A stretch of 63,720 bases of DNA from Bacteroidia bacterium (GTDB taxonomy: Bacteria > Bacteroidota > Bacteroidia > Flavobacteriales > Flavobacteriaceae), in contig JAUIGO010000013.1 in NCBI GenBank assembly GCA_030429955.1, forward strand, positions 1 to 63,720, in the 5' to 3' direction. This document shows, piece after piece, positions 49,267 to 60,100 of the stretch. The translations under genes were made by a program, and so were the position numbers. Position 1 is the first letter of the stretch. Each line of letters begins with the position of its first letter. The notes below the pieces were generated by a model, which was not told where the DNA came from, did not search any database, and was given only the letters and a program-made list of their open reading frames with translations.

Positions 49267-52056
49267 TTAGTGCATAAAGAACATTCCTCCATTTTTATTT
49301 ACTTCACCTTTGCTTCCTAAGCTATTGAATTTCCAACTAAAGCTTACCATAAAATATTGTTGCAATACTGTACTCTGTGAATCTTGAATATAGTTGTCTG
49401 TCGCTGTACGTCTTGCATTAGTATTCTGGTTCAATAAATCGTAGGCTTTAAGTGTTAAAGTTGCTTGGTCTTTTAGCATACTATAAGCCAAAGTGGAGTT
49501 CCAGAACCAAGCACTTTTTTGAAATCCTGGAGCTATGTTTGAATTGTAATTAAAACTAATATCATTTCGCCATTCAAACTTTTTAGGTAAAAACGTAGCT
49601 GTATTGATCCCTAATGAATGATTAACAAATTTTTGATCATCAAAATTATCAATATCAAATCTGGTGGTATTAAACGATATTCTATAGTTTGGCCTTAGCT
49701 CTAACACATCTTTCCATGTAAAGGTAATTTCAGCATTTGGTGAAAGAGATGTGTTTTTTGAAGCGTATTCAACATCATTATTAAAGTTGACATTTCTGTT
49801 GAAGTTAGATGATATTCCAACACGATATTTAAAGGTTCTAAGAGAATCTACTTTTATCGATTTACTAAAGGTTGCACTAGCATAAGCACTTCGGTTACCA
49901 TCAACATTGGTGTAAGTAGTTTCTCTTACAAAATCTTCATCGATAGTTGATTTAGATACTACTGCATTGCTTGTTAAATTTCCGCCTATATGTGCGTAAA
50001 ACCCTGTTCCTTTTTGAAAATCGAAGGCATTAAATCCTGCATATAAGTTGTGATTGTTTGATGGTTCTAAATCTGGATTACCAGTTACAATATTCAACGG
50101 ATTTGACACATCTTGAAAAGGTGATAATTGCCTTACACTTGGTGTTTGATTACTTAATCTATAACCCGAATAAATTGATGATTTCGGACTAAATCTATAA
50201 TTGAAATTACTTCTTAACTCAACAGCTTCAAAGTCTCGTTTCAAACTTAACAATGGTCTTAAAACATCTTCATTTTTTAAGCTTCTGAACACATAACCAC
50301 TTTCAAAACTAAAAGACCATTTTTCTTTGCGAAAAGCCAATCTCACACTTGGTGTACTACGTTTGTTTGTGTTTTCAAAATCTGTACTTAGTTCCGTGTT
50401 AAAACTCGTATAATCTTGTGTGCCATCATCAAAATCATACGTACTTCTTCGGTTGTCTTGTTTGTCTGAACGATAATCAAACTTAAAATCAAGAAACACT
50501 TCTTTGGCCTTTATTGGTAAACGATAGGTGGCGCTTGCGTTAAAAGCATTTGACTTTCGTTCTCCATCTGAAAATTGATCTCTAATGGTGGCTTCAGGTG
50601 TATCTCCATACACGTTAGCTTCAGAAACAACAGAATCATCTGTAGTAGTTGTGTCAAACTCATTATCAATACTCAACCTTACAAAAGCTCCATTACTTCC
50701 AAACTTTTTAGTGATATCTATTTCATTACTAAAATTAGTGCCAATAGTTTCAACAAATGATGACACGTCTGAATCGTTTGTTAACACATCTGAATCATCT
50801 CTAGTTTCTTCAAAACTTGTATAGGTGTTTCTACTCATCGACTTCCTAAAGGAAGGCTCAATATCAATTCTGAGCATAGAATCAACTTCAATTTCAAACT
50901 CTAAATTGGCGCTATGGTTATCAGATTCGTTATAGGTATTTGAGTTAGATTCTGAAAAGAATCGAGAATCAGGCAAAATATTTTCGCGCTCTGTAGACGT
51001 AGTATTATCTGAGTTACTACCAGAATAAAAATAATCGGCTGAAATATCAACCTTCTTTCCTATTTTATCAGCATAGTTTGCTCCAACATTTTTTGATGTT
51101 GTAATCCCTTGTCCTCCACCAAATGAACGACCATCAATACTAAATGAATCACCTCCACTACCTCTACTGAATCTAACATTACCACTACCAAACATTTTTT
51201 GTATTTCGCCAAAACTAAATCCAGTGGAGTTTGTGTTGTTTCCTCCAGCTAGTACACTAATACGTTGGTCATTATCAAACAAATTCAACATGCCAGCGAA
51301 TTCGTAGCGTTCATCTGTTCCTGCACCAGCAGCAACACGACCAAAAACACCTTTGTTGTTTTCTTCCTTTATGGTAAGATTTATGGTTTTGTTCTCGTTG
51401 TCACCTACTTCTCCAGTAAAGGCTTCCGCTTTTGTTTTAGTATCTGTAATCTGAACTTTTTCAATAAGTTCTTTAGTAAGGTTTCTAGTGGTAATGGTTG
51501 GATCGTCTCCAAAAAATGGTTTCCCATTGACCAAGATTTTATTGACATCTTTACCATTAACTGTTATTTTTCCAGCATCATCAACCTCAACACCTGGAAG
51601 TTGCTTCAATAAATCTTCAACGTTTGCATCCTTTTTAGTTTTAAAGGATTTTACGTTAAACTCCAACGTATCTGTTTTAATAGTGATTGGAGCTCTTGAT
51701 TTTATAAGCACTTCATCTAGTGCATTTGCGTCAACTGTTAATTCAATAGGTTGAAGATTGATTTCTTCTTTATCTATTTTAATAACTTGCGAATAGGTTT
51801 GGTAGCCCACAAAAGAAATGAAGAGTTTTAAGCTTTCATCAGTTGTTTTGTCTTCTAAAGAAAACTTTCCATCTTTATCAGAAATCGTATAGGAAACCAG
51901 AGTACTGTCTTTAATTCTCTCAAGATAAACTGTGGCTGATTCTAGAGGTTCTTTCTCGCTGTCTGTTTGGACTGTTCCAGAGATTTTGAATTCTTTGTTT
52001 TGTGCAATTGTGACTAATGAGCACATTGCTAGAAGGATACAAAAAAAATACTTCAT
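49267..52056 (-). CDS. TonB-dependent-type outer-membrane beta-barrel protein
   Basis: The 929-residue protein has a signal peptide (FFCILLAMCSLVTIAQ), an N-terminal CarboxypepD_reg-like domain (ISGTVQTDSEKEPLESATVYLERI), a plug domain (VEDLLKQLPGVEVDDAGKITVNGKDVNKILVNGKPFFGDD) and a long beta-barrel finishing with YFMVSFSWKFNSLG. It belongs to the outer-membrane beta-barrel family common in Flavobacteriia. No SusD partner is adjacent, so a glycan-uptake role is not supported. Confidence 0.93.
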   Translation of the reverse strand: MKYFFCILLAMCSLVTIAQNKEFKISGTVQTDSEKEPLESATVYLERIKDSTLVSYTISDKDGKFSLEDKTTDESLKLFISFVGYQTYSQVIKIDKEEINLQPIELTVDANALDEVLIKSRAPITIKTDTLEFNVKSFKTKKDANVEDLLKQLPGVEVDDAGKITVNGKDVNKILVNGKPFFGDDPTITTRNLTKELIEKVQITDTKTKAEAFTGEVGDNENKTINLTIKEENNKGVFGRVAAGAGTDERYEFAGMLNLFDNDQRISVLAGGNNTNSTGFSFGEIQKMFGSGNVRFSRGSGGDSFSIDGRSFGGGQGITTSKNVGANYADKIGKKVDISADYFYSGSNSDNTTSTERENILPDSRFFSESNSNTYNESDNHSANLEFEIEVDSMLRIDIEPSFRKSMSRNTYTSFEETRDDSDVLTNDSDVSSFVETIGTNFSNEIDITKKFGSNGAFVRLSIDNEFDTTTTDDSVVSEANVYGDTPEATIRDQFSDGERKSNAFNASATYRLPIKAKEVFLDFKFDYRSDKQDNRRSTYDFDDGTQDYTSFNTELSTDFENTNKRSTPSVRLAFRKEKWSFSFESGYVFRSLKNEDVLRPLLSLKRDFEAVELRSNFNYRFSPKSSIYSGYRLSNQTPSVRQLSPFQDVSNPLNIVTGNPDLEPSNNHNLYAGFNAFDFQKGTGFYAHIGGNLTSNAVVSKSTIDEDFVRETTYTNVDGNRSAYASATFSKSIKVDSLRTFKYRVGISSNFNRNVNFNNDVEYASKNTSLSPNAEITFTWKDVLELRPNYRISFNTTRFDIDNFDDQKFVNHSLGINTATFLPKKFEWRNDISFNYNSNIAPGFQKSAWFWNSTLAYSMLKDQATLTLKAYDLLNQNTNARRTATDNYIQDSQSTVLQQYFMVSFSWKFNSLGSKGEVNKNGGMFFMH

Positions 52057-52151
52057 GGTTGATTGATGATTAGTAGTGGTTTACAAAAACGAATATAGGT
52101 TAGTTTTCGTATGAATTTTCTTAAAAAAAATATAAAACTTATGTGAAAGTT

Positions 52152-53456
52152 TTACTTTTTACGCATATATACGCTTACAGGAACTCCTGTAAAATCAAAA
52201 TGCTCTCGTAGTTTATTTTCAAGAAAACGCTTGTAAGGTTCTTTTACATATTGAGGTAAATTACAGAAAAACGCAAACTGTGGTTGAGGCGTTGGCAATT
52301 GCATGATGTATTTTATTTTCACAAACTTGCCTTTAATTGCTGGAGGAGGATAATTTTCAATGATTGGCAACAATACATCGTTAAGTACACTCGTCTTAAT
52401 CTTTTTGGTTCTATTTTGATAAACCTCAACAGCAGTCTCAATGGCTTTAAAAATTCGCTGTTTGGTTAATGCTGAGATAAACACAATTGGCACATCTGTA
52501 AATGGTTCTATTTGTTGACGAATGTGTTTTTCAAACTCTTTAGTGCTTTTATTATCTTTTTCAACCAAATCCCATTTGTTGACCAGAATAACGATACCTT
52601 TTCGGTTGCGCTCAGCTAGCCAAAATATGTTTTGCACTTGTCCGTCAAAACCTCTATTGGCATCACATACCAACAAACACACATCTGAATGTTCAATAGC
52701 ACGAACACTTCGCATAACGGAATAAAACTCTAAATCTTCTTTAACTTTGGCTTTACGTCTAATTCCTGCTGTATCAACAAGGTTAAACTCAAAACCAAAT
52801 CGGTTGTATTTAGTATCAATTGAATCTCTCGTAGTTCCTGCAATATCAGTTACAATATATCTATCTTCACCAATTAGTGCATTGATAAAAGACGATTTTC
52901 CAGCATTAGGCCTTCCAACTACAGCAAAACGTGGAAGTTCAGCCTCTTCAACTTTTTCCTTTTCTGGCAAGGCTTCAACTAGAGCATCCAATAAGTCTCC
53001 TGTTCCACTTCCATTGATACTCGCAATGGTATAATAATCGCCTAAGCCAAGTGAATAAAACTCAACAGCATCTTCAGCGCGTTTATTATTATCAACTTTA
53101 TTAACGACCAAGAACACAGGCTTTTTAACTTTTCGCAATAGCTTAGCGACATCTTCGTCCATTCCAGTAACACCAGACTCTACATCAACCATAAAAATGA
53201 TAGCGTCTGCTTCATCAATAGCTAATTCTACTTGTTTGTCAATTTCGGCTTCAAAAACATCATCGCTTCCTTTTACATAGCCTCCTGTATCAATAAGGGA
53301 AAACTCTACGCCATTCCAGTCACTTTTACCATAGTGTCTATCTCTGGTAACACCACTTACTGCATCAACAATAGCCTCTCTTCGTTGTATTAAACGATTA
53401 AAGAAAGTTGATTTTACCACATTTGGACGTCCTACTATGGCAACTATATTACTCAT
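52152..53456 (-). CDS. der: Ribosome-assembly GTPase Der (EngA) with an altered first P-loop
   Basis: The 434-residue protein has two tandem GTPase domains and a C-terminal KH-like domain, as in Der, which assists 50S assembly. Domain 2 has a normal P-loop ([14 protein letters not shown]), DTAG and NKWD. Domain 1 has DTGGYV and NKVD, but its P-loop reads GRPNVVKST: codon 14 is GTA (Val) where Gly (GGN) is invariant. Position 53416 is the base that differs. The gene is otherwise intact. Either domain 1 is impaired or the base is a sequence error. Confidence 0.95.
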   Translation of the reverse strand: MSNIVAIVGRPNVVKSTFFNRLIQRREAIVDAVSGVTRDRHYGKSDWNGVEFSLIDTGGYVKGSDDVFEAEIDKQVELAIDEADAIIFMVDVESGVTGMDEDVAKLLRKVKKPVFLVVNKVDNNKRAEDAVEFYSLGLGDYYTIASINGSGTGDLLDALVEALPEKEKVEEAELPRFAVVGRPNAGKSSFINALIGEDRYIVTDIAGTTRDSIDTKYNRFGFEFNLVDTAGIRRKAKVKEDLEFYSVMRSVRAIEHSDVCLLVCDANRGFDGQVQNIFWLAERNRKGIVILVNKWDLVEKDNKSTKEFEKHIRQQIEPFTDVPIVFISALTKQRIFKAIETAVEVYQNRTKKIKTSVLNDVLLPIIENYPPPAIKGKFVKIKYIMQLPTPQPQFAFFCNLPQYVKEPYKRFLENKLREHFDFTGVPVSVYMRKK

Positions 53457-53534
53457 ATAAATAAAAAATTCGCTGCAAAGGTAATGTTTCCTATGTGAAA
53501 AAAAATCTTAAATTGCTGTCTTTATTTATTTTGT

Positions 53535-54053
53535 ATGCAATTAAGTAACGAAGTTGTATTAAGACCAAGGTTTAAATTTAGTGTAAATCATGACAATGAA
53601 GACCTTTTAGCTCTTTTTGAAGACAGCAAAAAAACACAATCAGAATTTATAGTATCTAGAGTTGACGACCATGTTTTTATAAGAATACCAAAGCATAAAC
53701 AACATTTTTGGTCACCTCAGTTACATTTGGAAATCAACAAAAATGAAAACGATAATAGCAGTACAATTTATGGTCTGTTTGGTCCAAACCCAACCATTTG
53801 GACGATGTTTATGTTTTTCCATTTTATAGTCATTGGATTATTTTTTGGTTTTGGTGTTTGGGCTTACACCAATTGGTCACTAGGAAATGACTACACAATT
53901 CAGCTATTTATCACACTTTTTATGATTGTGATTTGGTTTGCGCTATACATTGGAGGCAGTTTAGGCAAAAAAAGTGGCATGGCCGAAATGCACTTACTTC
54001 ATCATTTCATGAGAGATACTCTTAGAAGTAAGGGCATTCATTCTGAACATTAA
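53535..54053 (+). CDS. Two-helix membrane protein of unknown function
   Basis: The 172-residue protein has a soluble N-terminal half (LRPRFKFSVNHDNEDLLALFE and FIVSRVDDHVFIRIPKHKQHFWSPQLHLEI) and two hydrophobic helices (WTMFMFFHFIVIGLFFGFGVWAY and FITLFMIVIWFALYIGGSLG). A His-rich tail (EMHLLHHFM) follows. It sits between the GTPase genes der and era, convergent with era. No family function is known to me. Confidence 0.72.
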   Translation: MQLSNEVVLRPRFKFSVNHDNEDLLALFEDSKKTQSEFIVSRVDDHVFIRIPKHKQHFWSPQLHLEINKNENDNSSTIYGLFGPNPTIWTMFMFFHFIVIGLFFGFGVWAYTNWSLGNDYTIQLFITLFMIVIWFALYIGGSLGKKSGMAEMHLLHHFMRDTLRSKGIHSEH

Positions 54054-54055
54054 AA

Positions 54056-54937
54056 CTATTTTTGATTGTAACCAAAGCGTTTTAGTTGATTGGCATTTGA
54101 ACGCCAATTTTTATTGACTTTTACATACAATTCCAAATGCACTTGCTTACCAAAGAATTTTTCTAAATCTTTTCTAGCTTCTACACCAACACGCTTTAGA
54201 GCTGAACCTTTATGTCCAATGATGATTCCTTTTTGGGTTTCGCGTTCTACCATAATAACAGATCGCATTCTGATAATATTTTCTTCTTCAAAAAACTCTT
54301 CGGTTTCAACTTCAACAGCATAAGGAATTTCTTTTTTGTAATGCATCAGTATTTTCTCTCTAATACTTTCGTTTACAAAAAATCGTTCTGGCTTGTCTGT
54401 TAATTGATCTTTTGGATAAAAAGGAGGTGATTCTGGTAAAAGCTCGAAAATTCTATCAAATACTTCTTTCACATTAAAACCTTCTAAAGCTGAAATAGGA
54501 AAAAATTCAGCATTAGGCACTTTATCTTGCCATAAAGCAGCCTGTTCTTCTAATTGTTCTTGATTTGATGTATCTATTTTATTGAGCAATAACAACACAG
54601 GAATTTTAGAATTGGTTATTTTATTGAAAAATGCCTCGTCTTTGAGTTCTTTTTCTCCAATTTCAACCATGTAAATGAGGACATCTGCATCATCAAAGGC
54701 AGATTTTACAAAATCCATCATTGATGATTGCAACTCATACGCTGGTTTAATGATTCCTGGTGTATCAGACAATACCACTTGAAAATCGTCTCCATTTACA
54801 ATACCTAAAATTCTATGCCTTGTGGTTTGTGCTTTTGAAGTGATAATGGATAACTTCTCGCCAACAAAGGCATTCATTAAAGTGGATTTCCCAACATTCG
54901 GATTTCCAATAATATTTACAAAACCTGCTTTGTGCAT
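54056..54937 (-). CDS. era: GTPase Era
   Basis: The 293-residue protein, started at ATG 54937 (MHKAGFVNIIGNPNVGKST), has the G1 P-loop GNPNVGKST, DTPGI and NKID, and a C-terminal KH domain (IIGHKGSALKRVGVEARKDLEKFFGKQVHLELYVKVNKNWR). It binds the 3' end of 16S rRNA and assists 30S maturation. A TTG seven codons upstream could extend it, but the ATG immediately precedes the first strand. Confidence 0.97.
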   Translation of the reverse strand: MHKAGFVNIIGNPNVGKSTLMNAFVGEKLSIITSKAQTTRHRILGIVNGDDFQVVLSDTPGIIKPAYELQSSMMDFVKSAFDDADVLIYMVEIGEKELKDEAFFNKITNSKIPVLLLLNKIDTSNQEQLEEQAALWQDKVPNAEFFPISALEGFNVKEVFDRIFELLPESPPFYPKDQLTDKPERFFVNESIREKILMHYKKEIPYAVEVETEEFFEEENIIRMRSVIMVERETQKGIIIGHKGSALKRVGVEARKDLEKFFGKQVHLELYVKVNKNWRSNANQLKRFGYNQK

Positions 54938-55042
54938 AAATTTGAGTTTAAGTTGCAAAGATACTGTTTAAAATAGTATGATGACTTTTTATAATATTAA
55001 CGATATACTAAAAACAAGGTATTAATAACAAACACATTTATC

Positions 55043-55678
55043 ATGAAAAAAATTATTTACCTATTAGTGTTATCGTTAGTTGTATTTAGCTGTTCTAGTG
55101 ATGATGACAATAGCAATAAACAAATAGAAGGAAAAATTGAAGATATTAAAAACTGGGCAAATCCTGAAGTTATAAATGCTATTGAGATTCTAGGTTTTAC
55201 AATTCACGAGGGTACAACCCCTCCAAATATTGAAGGCACATACAGTCTAAAAAACCGACTTCTTCAAAATACCAACATACCAAATGATTGGCCACTTGGT
55301 ACTACATTTTTTGAATTAAGATTTACTCTTTCTGACCAAGACAATAGTCAGCAAATTATTGATTTTGATGCAACTGAATATGACTCAAATGGTGTTTCGA
55401 CTGAAGAAGACATTACTGTAATTGACCATGTTACGAACTCTTTCATTACAGGAAGCAATGATAACTTTACAGTGTTCTTTAAAGTTGATGAAACCAAAGA
55501 TGGTCATACTGCCACTTTGCTTTATGCTATTACTGGCAAGAAAACTGTAGATGGTTTTGAGACTTTCCAGCAAGGATTAATAATGCTTGATGATAAAGAT
55601 ACACCAACATCAATTTTTATTAGAAATAATCAAGGAAGGGTTTTTATAGACCAAGATGGTCTTGTAGACGAACTATAA
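55043..55678 (+). CDS. Lipoprotein of unknown function
   Basis: The 211-residue protein has a clear lipobox (YLLVLSLVVFSCSSDDDNS) with the acidic stretch typical of exported Bacteroidota lipoproteins. The mature part is beta-rich (GTYSLKNRLLQNT, TFFELRFTLSDQDN, FKVDETKDGHTATLLYAITGKK). No recognised domain. It is followed by a 166-base gap and then the sigma/TPR/CHAT operon, and could be controlled separately. Confidence 0.75.
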   Translation: MKKIIYLLVLSLVVFSCSSDDDNSNKQIEGKIEDIKNWANPEVINAIEILGFTIHEGTTPPNIEGTYSLKNRLLQNTNIPNDWPLGTTFFELRFTLSDQDNSQQIIDFDATEYDSNGVSTEEDITVIDHVTNSFITGSNDNFTVFFKVDETKDGHTATLLYAITGKKTVDGFETFQQGLIMLDDKDTPTSIFIRNNQGRVFIDQDGLVDEL

Positions 55679-55794
55679 ATTTTAAAGTACTAAAAAGTTG
55701 GCGTGCTCCATAAGGAACACTTTCTAATAATACTTTATGAAAATTTTTGTTAAAAGTAGATAAACGTAAAAATCATCATTTAAGAGACGTAGTG

Positions 55795-55825
55795 TTTGTA
55801 GTAAATTGATTTAGTTGTATATTTC
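55795..55825 (+). promoter_or_regulatory. Promoter of the sigma/TPR/CHAT operon
   Basis: TTTG at 55795-55798 and TATATTTC at 55818-55825 are separated by 19 bases, close to the Bacteroidota consensus (last base C instead of G). It lies 20 bases upstream of the ATG at 55845. Confidence 0.6.
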
Positions 55826-55844
55826 TCATGTTTTGCTATAAACT

Positions 55845-56423
55845 ATGAGAGAAACCTACAAAATCAATTCAACACAACATTTAATTGACGCCATTAAGGA
55901 CAATAATTCTTTAGCTTTAAAAACGTTGTACACAACAAACTACTACAAAGTGGAAGCTTTTATCTTAAAAAACAACGGCACAAAAGAACATGCAAAAGAT
56001 ATTTTTCAAGACGCTTTCTTAGCACTATGGAAAAACGTGAAACAAGACAAATTTGTGCCACAAAATGAAAGTTCAATAAGTGGTTATTTATATACCATAG
56101 CAAAACATAAATGGATGGATTATTTGCGTTCAAAAAATTATAAAAAAACCATTGCTTCCTCATCATTAATAGATATGGATAGTTCTGATGATATTTCAGA
56201 CAAAATAAATGATGACAAAATAAATGATGAACGATTACATAGTGTAATGCATGCCTTTAAAGTTTTAGGTATGCCATGTAAATCTTTATTGACAAAATTT
56301 TATTTTGAAAAAAAATCAATGAAAGATATTGCAGATGAATTACAATTGGATGCAGCATCAACCAGAAACAAAAAATATAGATGCATGCAGAAATTAAGAG
56401 AGATAGCCCTAAACCTAAAATAA
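55845..56423 (+). CDS. ECF-family sigma factor
   Basis: The 192-residue group IV sigma factor has region 2 in NGTKEHAKDIFQDAFLALWKNV and SGYLYTIAKHKWMDYLRS, and region 4 in KVLGMPCKSLLTKFYFEKKSMKDIADELQLDAASTRNKKYRCMQKL. Five bases later the next gene encodes a single-pass protein with a cytoplasmic N-terminus, which is a good candidate for its anti-sigma factor, and after that comes a CHAT protease-like protein. The target genes are unknown. Confidence 0.93.
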   Translation: MRETYKINSTQHLIDAIKDNNSLALKTLYTTNYYKVEAFILKNNGTKEHAKDIFQDAFLALWKNVKQDKFVPQNESSISGYLYTIAKHKWMDYLRSKNYKKTIASSSLIDMDSSDDISDKINDDKINDERLHSVMHAFKVLGMPCKSLLTKFYFEKKSMKDIADELQLDAASTRNKKYRCMQKLREIALNLK

Positions 56424-56427
56424 AACA

Positions 56428-57159
56428 ATGAGTCAAAACACAAACATAACTCAAGAATTACTAGAATTTGTTGAACGCTGCTTAAACAAAAATGCCAGTG
56501 TTGAAGAACTTCAGAAATTTGAAACAAGGCTTCAAAATGATTCAGAATTCAGAACTCAAGTAACAGATATTAAAACACTGCTTTTTGGTATTGAGGCACA
56601 ATCGCTCAAAGAGAAACTGGACGATTTTCATGACGAACTAATTGAAGCTCCAAGCATTAAAACAGTTCCAATAAAATTTATGCCTTACAGAAAAATTGCT
56701 ATCGCTGCCGTTTTGGTCATTGCTTTAGGAAGTTTATGGTTTTTAAGTGGCAATAGCAATGAGAAAATTTACGCTAAGTACTTTTCGCCAGATCCAGGAT
56801 TGCCAACAATGATGAGTGAAACTTCCAACTTTGAATTTTATGATGCCATGGTAAACTATAAACAAGGAGAATACACCAAAGCCATTGAAAAATGGAAACC
56901 ACTACTTGTTAATGCTCCAAAAAATGACACCTTAAATTATTTCATCGGAATGGCTCAATTGGCTAACAAGCATGAAAAAAAAGCCATTGAATATTTTGAA
57001 GTTGTAACCAATTTAGACAGCTCTAACTTTAAAAATGAAGCTTATTATTATCTTGGATTAGCTTATTTAAAGACTGATAATATTGAACTTGCAAAAAAAA
57101 ATCTTACCTTTAGTACTGTTGATAATAGCAAAAAAATTCTTTTAGAATTAAACAACTAA
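56428..57159 (+). CDS. Single-pass membrane protein with TPRs, probable anti-sigma factor
   Basis: The 243-residue protein has a helical cytoplasmic N-terminus (1-85, ITQELLEFVERCLNKNASVEELQKFETRLQNDSEFRTQV), a membrane helix at about 90-107 (KIAIAAVLVIALGSLWFLSG) and a periplasmic C-terminal part with tetratricopeptide repeats (NFEFYDAMVNYKQGEYTKAIEKWKPLL, YFIGMAQLANKHEKKAIEYFE, YYYLGLAYLKTDNIELAKKNL). The topology suits an anti-sigma factor sensing a periplasmic event. It lies between the sigma factor and CHAT genes with 4- and 13-base gaps. Confidence 0.83.
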   Translation: MSQNTNITQELLEFVERCLNKNASVEELQKFETRLQNDSEFRTQVTDIKTLLFGIEAQSLKEKLDDFHDELIEAPSIKTVPIKFMPYRKIAIAAVLVIALGSLWFLSGNSNEKIYAKYFSPDPGLPTMMSETSNFEFYDAMVNYKQGEYTKAIEKWKPLLVNAPKNDTLNYFIGMAQLANKHEKKAIEYFEVVTNLDSSNFKNEAYYYLGLAYLKTDNIELAKKNLTFSTVDNSKKILLELNN

Positions 57160-57172
57160 TAATTCATCGTGT

Positions 57173-60100
57173 ATGAAATGTGGTTTTTGCTATTATAAAA
57201 TAGCCTTTTTTTGCTGTCTTTTCTTTTTGCCTATATCTGTATTTGCGCAAGATGAGAACTTGATTAATCATAAAATAATCGATTCATTTTTAGTGAAAGA
57301 TTTGGTTAAAAAGGCAGATTCTTCATTGAAAGCTCAATTATATTATTTAGAACAAAATAATTTACTGGATTCCCTTTATAAGTATCCTTATTATATTGGA
57401 AAAGTTACGATGATACAAGTTAATGCTAATCAAGGAGCAAAAGATGCAGAGTTTTTTATTGAAGAACTCAAGATAAAAACAAATAACAAACGAATTCTTT
57501 ATAAATCCCTGCTTAGCTTGGCCGATTTTTATGATGAAATTGGAGAAAACTCAAAATCTTTAGAGGTTACTAAACAAGCATTAAATGCTGTTTTAGTAGT
57601 AGAAAATGCTAACCCAGAAGAAATAGGGAAAGTACGTTATAATATTGGCGCTACTTACTTAACATTAGGAAATATTAGAGAAGCAAAGTCATATTTTCTA
57701 ACAGCATTAAATAATTTTGAATCGTATGATGCCACCTCCAAAAGTCAACTATCTGATGGTTATAATGCTGCTGGAGCATCAATGTGGTTATCATCAAAAC
57801 TAGATAGTGCCAAATATTATTACGAAAAGGCCATTAAAACTATTAATACTGCAAAAGGTGATAGTATTGAAAATCTATATTTAGGAAATGTAATCAAATC
57901 TAATGTATCACTTTTAGAGTACACTCAAGGTAACTTGGCTGATGCTGTCGAAATTCAAAATAAAGTCATAAGCACATACCAAACCGTTATTAATAATTGC
58001 TTAGACGAAAACATTGTATCAAAAGCAAAACGCTATCAATCACGAGCTATTTCAAATCTTGCTGTATTCTATAACGAACAAGGCAACCTCAAAAAAGCGA
58101 ATGAGGTTATTACTTATTCCTATAACAAATCAAAACATATTCTTGAACCTAATGATATCACTCATGCAAGTAGACTCATTCAAATTGGCCAATCTTACAT
58201 TTCACTAAATGAGTATGAAAAAGCTATTGAGACATTAAATCAAGCCATCAAACGATTTGATGTTTATGATTTGGAAAACCCTTATTGGAAAGCAACTGGA
58301 TTACATGCTCTAGCCGAAGCTCATTCAGAGGAAGGCAATAAACAATTAGCCAAAAATTATTATGATGAAAGTGAGCCGTTATTCAAAAAAGCATTAGGTG
58401 AAAATTACGACGCTGAATTTCTTGGGTTTTTACGAAATAAAGCCTTATTTCTAGCTGATTTTGGTGATAAAGAAAATGCCTTAAAAACTGCAAAAGAGGC
58501 TTATAATTATGTAATAAAAAACGATGAAAAAACTAATTTTTCTTTAGTAAAACACCTACTTAATTTAGCTGAAGTCAATTATGTTTTAAAAGAATATAAA
58601 AGTGCATTAACGTGGATTGAAACTGCGGAAAATTATTTAGATGAAAGATTGAAAAATGCGAATTCAAAAGCAGATTCAATTCAAATAGAATTTAATAGGC
58701 CAACATTAATACTTCTTAAAACAAAATCATCTTTCAGGCTTAAAGATGACAAAGACGATACATTTATTAAAAATCAAATTGAACAATTAGATATTGCAAC
58801 AAAAATACTAGAACAACGTAAAACCACCATTTATAAAAATGAAGATATTAATCTTTTGCTAGCAGAACACAAAGATATCTCAGATTTTTCAAAACAATTA
58901 TCATTAAACCTATTTGAGAGAAACGGCAATCAAATTCATTTAAATAAACTCGTAGAGCAACATGAATCAGCTATTTATAATAGGATTAGAACACGTTTAA
59001 ATTTAAAAAACAGCTTAAATTTTGCCGATGTCCCAAAAGAAGTTCTTATTCGTGAAAACACATTAAAAAGAGATATTACCAACAGCCTAAATGAAACTTC
59101 ATCTTCTTTTGATTCTTTTTTGAAAGCTGAAAATTCATGGCAAACATTTTTAGATACATTGCAACAAAATTATCCTAAGTATTTCAGCATGAGGTATGCT
59201 AAGATAGAAACAGATCTTAGCAATTTACAAACTAATATTCCTGAAAACACCGTAATAGTACGTTATGTTTTTGTAGATAATATGCTTTATGCTTTTATAG
59301 TTTCAAAGCAAGAGAAAAATTTATTTAAACTCTCTACAACAGATGTTGTCAAGCATATTTTAGCACTTTCTGAAAATCAGTCAGACATCACAACAGTTAG
59401 CAATATGCTTCATGAACTTTACAAAGCACTCTGGCAACCTTTAGAATCAAAAATAAAAACCGAAAAAATCATTATTATTCCTGATGGCGAACTCTTCAAT
59501 TTAAGCTTTGAAACTTTAACACCAACCAAGATAAAATCTTTTAATGAACTGTCAACAAAAAGTTTATTGGCAACTCATAGTATTGCATATAACTATAGCT
59601 TATTGCTACTTGACAAAGACAGAAAACCTATTGAATACGATAATAATTTTGTGGCTTTTGCACCAGAATTTAACAATAAAATGAAAGAAGACTATAGCCT
59701 TTCAATAACAGATTCAATTGATTTAGACAAAACCTATTTAAACTTATTACCTCAGCCTTTTAGCGTAACTTTAGTTAAAGACTATTCCAAATTATTTAAA
59801 GGAACTTCATTCATAAATGAAAAAGCTTCAAAGCAAGTTTTCACTAAAGAAGCAAATGAGCATAAGATTATCCATATTGGAACTCATGCTGAATCCAACA
59901 ACATATCACCAGAATTATCGCGATTAATTTTTGCCAAAGACAATAGTGATAAAAACAACTCGCTCTATACCTACGAAATTTATAACCAGAATCTTAATTC
60001 TAACCTTGCTATTTTAACAGCATGTGAAACTGGCAAACCTACACACCAATCTGGAGAAGGCATGATATCATTAGCGCACGCTTTTAATTATGCAGGAAGT

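Noticed and set aside
51265-51754. Open frames opposite the outer-membrane barrel gene
   Set aside because: They are shadows of the plug domain coding sequence and have no recognisable protein features.
56428-57159. The 243-residue TPR protein as a generic TPR protein unrelated to sigma control
   Set aside because: The cytoplasmic head, single membrane helix and position directly after an ECF gene favour an anti-sigma role, though this remains unproven.
57160-57175. AATTCATCGTGTAT just before the CHAT start, resembling the shared palindrome core
   Set aside because: It lies inside an operon in a 13-base gap, lacks the second arm and cannot act as a promoter operator there. Treated as chance.
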